From positions 62,001-126,000 of the forward strand of contig NC_014926.1 of NCBI RefSeq assembly GCF_000185805.1: a DNA stretch of 64,000 nucleotides. The letters are read 5' to 3'. The notes beneath the pieces are model-generated. The model was not told the DNA's origin. It saw nothing but the letters and a program-made list of their open reading frames with translations, and ran no database searches. This document shows positions 61,700 through 64,000 of the stretch, piece after piece. Each line of letters begins with the position of its first letter. Position 1 is the first letter of the stretch. A program made the translations under genes and the position numbers. Source of the DNA: Thermovibrio ammonificans HB-1. GTDB lineage: Bacteria > Aquificota > Aquificia > Desulfurobacteriales > Desulfurobacteriaceae.

Positions 61700-63079
61700 T
61701 TGGAGAAGAAGCTCTGGGGTGGAAGGTTCAAGGAGAGCACAAACAAGCTGGTTGAGCAGTTTACCGAATCGGTCTCCTACGATAAACGTTTGGCCCCCTT
61801 CGATATAGCCGGAAGCGTGGCCCACGTGAGAATGCTCGCCAAGCAGGGAATCCTCTCTAAGGAGGAGGCGGACAGAATCGTTGAAGGCCTCCACAAAGTC
61901 CTTGAAGAGGTTGAGAGCGGGAAGTTTGAGTGGAAGACCGAGCTTGAAGACGTTCACATGAACGTTGAGAAGAGGCTCACAGAGCTTGTGGGCCCCGTGG
62001 GGGGGAAGCTCCACACCGGTCGCTCCCGCAACGACCAGGTTGCAACCGATGTGCGCCTTTACGTTCGCCACGAGATAGAGGAGGTTTTGAAGCTCCTTAA
62101 AGAGCTTCGCCGCGCATTCCTGAAGCAGGCCGAGGAGCACATAGACGTTGTTATGCCCGGCTACACCCACCTTCAGATAGCCCAGCCCGTTCTCTACTCC
62201 CACCACATGCTTGCCTACTACCACATGTTCAAGCGGGATGAGGAGCGATTCAGGGATACACTGAAGAGGGTGAACGTCTCACCCTTAGGTTCTGCCGCCC
62301 TTGCCGGAACCAGCTACCCCCTCGACAGGGAGTTCACTGCGGAGCTTTTGGGGTTCGAGGGGGTTACCCGCAACAGTATGGACGCAGTAAGCGACAGGGA
62401 CTTTGTAGCCGAGACTATATTTAACTGCGCCATGGTTATGATGCACCTGTCCCGCCTATCCGAGGAGCTCATCATCTGGTCTACCGAAGAGTTCGGCTTT
62501 ATCGAGCTTCCCGACGCCTTCTGCACCGGAAGCTCCATAATGCCCCAGAAGAAAAACCCCGACGTTTCCGAGCTCACCCGGGGTAAAACCGGAAGGGTTT
62601 ACGGCGACCTCATGGCCATTCTCACGATACTGAAAGGGCTTCCCCTCACCTACAACAGGGACCTTCAGGAGGACAAGGAGCCCCTGTTCGACGCCCTCGA
62701 CACCGTTAAAATGGCCCTTAAAGTTAACGCCCTTGTAGTTGCCGGTATGAAACCGAAGGCCGAAAGGATGAGAGAACAGGCCCGCAAAGGTTTCTCCCTT
62801 GCCACAGACCTTGCAGACTACCTCGCCAAAAAGGGGATGCCCTTCCGTGAAGCCCACAGGGTTGTGGGCGAGCTTGTGGCCTACTGCCTCGATACCGGTA
62901 AGGAGCTCGACCAGCTCACCCTTGAGGAGTTTAAGAGGTTCTCAGACCTTTTTGGGGAAGACGTCCTCTCGCTCATGAGCGTTGAGGGCTCTGTAAACAG
63001 CAGAAACGTAATAGGCGGAACGGCCAGAGAGCAGGTTCTTAAAGAGATAGAGCGGATAAAGAGCGAAGAGTCCTTTTAA
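61700..63079 (+). CDS. argH: Argininosuccinate lyase
   Basis: ArgH releases fumarate and arginine from argininosuccinate. LWGGRF begins the chain; HTGRSRNDQVATD and the fumarase-superfamily signature GSSIMPQKKNPD (catalytic Ser) are present. Length 459 aa. The start is TTG at 61700 after AGGAGGTGGCC. It precedes the transketolase genes on the same strand. Confidence 0.96.
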   Translation: MEKKLWGGRFKESTNKLVEQFTESVSYDKRLAPFDIAGSVAHVRMLAKQGILSKEEADRIVEGLHKVLEEVESGKFEWKTELEDVHMNVEKRLTELVGPVGGKLHTGRSRNDQVATDVRLYVRHEIEEVLKLLKELRRAFLKQAEEHIDVVMPGYTHLQIAQPVLYSHHMLAYYHMFKRDEERFRDTLKRVNVSPLGSAALAGTSYPLDREFTAELLGFEGVTRNSMDAVSDRDFVAETIFNCAMVMMHLSRLSEELIIWSTEEFGFIELPDAFCTGSSIMPQKKNPDVSELTRGKTGRVYGDLMAILTILKGLPLTYNRDLQEDKEPLFDALDTVKMALKVNALVVAGMKPKAERMREQARKGFSLATDLADYLAKKGMPFREAHRVVGELVAYCLDTGKELDQLTLEEFKRFSDLFGEDVLSLMSVEGSVNSRNVIGGTAREQVLKEIERIKSEESF

Positions 63080-63098
63080 GTAAAATCCGGAGGTTGTC

Positions 63099-63962
63099 AT
63101 GGTAAGGTTTGAGCCCTCCTTCTTCACCCGGAGGAACAGAGATATAGACGAAGTTACCCTTAGGGCCTTAGCCCGTGAGGTGAGGAAGGACATACTCAAA
63201 ATGACCTCTGAGGCCCAGTCGGGGCACCCCGGCGGAGCCATGTCTGCGGCCGACATAATAGTCACCCTCTACTACTACAAAATGCGTCACAACCCCGAAA
63301 ACCCCAAGTGGGAAGAGAGAGACCGCTTTGTCCTCTCTAAGGGACACGTCTGCCCGGCCCTCTACTCGGTGCTTGCCCGCACCGGCTACTTCCCCCTGGA
63401 GAAACTCCACGAGTTCAGGAGGCTCGACGGAGACCTCCAGGGCCACCCCGACATGCACAAAACGCCGGGAATAGAGATAAGCACCGGTAGCTTGGGTCAC
63501 GGTATCGGTGCGGCCGTTGGAATGGCCATGGGGCTGAAGCTGAGCGGAAGCGACAGCAAGGTTTACTGTATGATAGGCGACGGTGAAGCCCAGGAGGGCA
63601 GCGTTTGGGAAGCCTCAATGGCGGCCTCCCACTACAACCTTGACAACCTCGTTGTAATTCTCGACAACAACAACCTCCAGATAGACGGCCCCGTAGACGA
63701 GGTGATGTCCATCTACCCGGCGGTTGAGAAGTGGAAGGCCTTCGGCTGGCACGTTGTTGAGATAAACGGCCACGACTTTAAAGAGATAAAAGCTGCCCTT
63801 GATGAGGCGGACACGGTGAAGTACAAGCCGACTATGATTATCGCCAAAACCGTTAAGGGTAAGGGGGTCTCCTTCATGGAGAACAGGGCCGAGTGGCACG
63901 GAAAGGCCCTGCCGCCGGAGCTCCTTAAAGAAGCCCTGAAAGAGCTGGGAGAAATAGTTTAA
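63099..63962 (+). CDS. Transketolase N-terminal subunit
   Basis: This is the first half of a split transketolase, holding the thiamine-diphosphate site. SGHPGGAMSAADI, GSLGHGIGAAVGMAMG and GDGEAQEGSVWEAS...LDNNNLQIDG (the GDG-N ThDP motif) are present. At 287 aa it lacks the pyrimidine and C-terminal domains, which are supplied by the next gene. Split transketolases are common in archaea and thermophiles. ATG follows CGGAGGTTGTC. Confidence 0.95.
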   Translation: MVRFEPSFFTRRNRDIDEVTLRALAREVRKDILKMTSEAQSGHPGGAMSAADIIVTLYYYKMRHNPENPKWEERDRFVLSKGHVCPALYSVLARTGYFPLEKLHEFRRLDGDLQGHPDMHKTPGIEISTGSLGHGIGAAVGMAMGLKLSGSDSKVYCMIGDGEAQEGSVWEASMAASHYNLDNLVVILDNNNLQIDGPVDEVMSIYPAVEKWKAFGWHVVEINGHDFKEIKAALDEADTVKYKPTMIIAKTVKGKGVSFMENRAEWHGKALPPELLKEALKELGEIV

Positions 63963-63975
63963 CCCGGAGGAGAGT

Positions 63976-64000
63976 ATGGAGAAGGTAAGCCTTAGGGACG
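63976..64000 (+). CDS. Transketolase C-terminal subunit, start only
   Basis: ATG at 63976, after CGGAGGAGAGT, opens a frame MEKVSLRD that runs off the window. Its position just downstream of the N-terminal subunit makes it the expected partner half of transketolase; the sequence itself is too short to prove this. Confidence 0.6.

Overview
The window reads as a chromosomal segment of a thermophilic, sulfide-habitat bacterium of the Aquificota, most likely family Desulfurobacteriaceae (Thermovibrio/Desulfurobacterium-like). This rests on the gene repertoire: a non-Cys Thi4 like the one known from Thermovibrio ammonificans, a two-subunit transketolase, an octaheme lipoprotein cytochrome and an archaeal-type 2-phosphoglycerate kinase. 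Dense Glu/Lys/Arg-rich proteins, about 50-55% G+C by eye and very short intergenic gaps agree with it. No phage, insertion sequence, CRISPR array or rRNA was seen; the content is mostly housekeeping.

Layout. 1-2000: thiC (cut by the window edge) and thi4 behind a TPP riboswitch. 2095-7950: an orphan protein, an M20 amidohydrolase, pyrE, a polyprenyl diphosphate synthase, a HEPN/MNT pair and a sugar-nucleotide epimerase. 8022-11537: smc, then about 0.5 kb without an ordinary gene that carries a 21-aa membrane peptide ORF, a strong terminator and a C-rich candidate sRNA. 12063-15858: a lipoprotein, a ferredoxin missed by length filters, and frr-pyrH-tsf-rpsB with a structured rpsB leader. 16000-24733: hyuBA, ubiE/menG, the octaheme cytochrome, a TauE permease, cutA, nfo, a phosphoribosyltransferase and a YlbF-like protein.

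24882-27458 is a tight five-gene operon of roadblock-like and unknown small proteins around an ODP-type metallo-beta-lactamase-fold protein. 27455-35065 is a long co-directional run on the minus strand: MglB-like roadblock, two unknowns, MglA-like GTPase, a CDP-alcohol transferase, mltG, 2-phosphoglycerate kinase, crcB, an AMMECR1 protein, an M50 protease and deoA. Divergent from it lie another roadblock-like protein, a small acidic protein and a radical SAM protein. The two roadblock/MglA regions, about 6 kb apart, look like parts of one uncharacterised signalling system.

37207-48864 is mostly a minus-strand housekeeping block (rlmH, rsfS, bamD, rng, radical SAM, an outer-membrane-like protein, HU, divIVA-like, yggT, rdgB, rph, murI), with lepB on plus. 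48933-54204 (plus) holds relA/spoT, clpP, ribBA, a coiled-coil protein and pdxA. pdxA has no canonical start codon. 54389-64000 holds an EAL-domain protein, tRNA-Val and tRNA-Asp, aroE, an MgtC-like membrane protein, rpmA/rplU, an HNH nuclease, guaB, argH and the split transketolase.

The most novel-looking signal is an identical 15-mer (GTGAAAAAATCGTGA) in two intergenic regions, 35245 and 54283. At both sites it is enclosed by a long inverted repeat whose arm sequence differs while pairing is kept, as expected of a structured RNA or a protein-bound element. At the second site the 3' arm covers the ribosome-binding site of a 23-aa membrane peptide.
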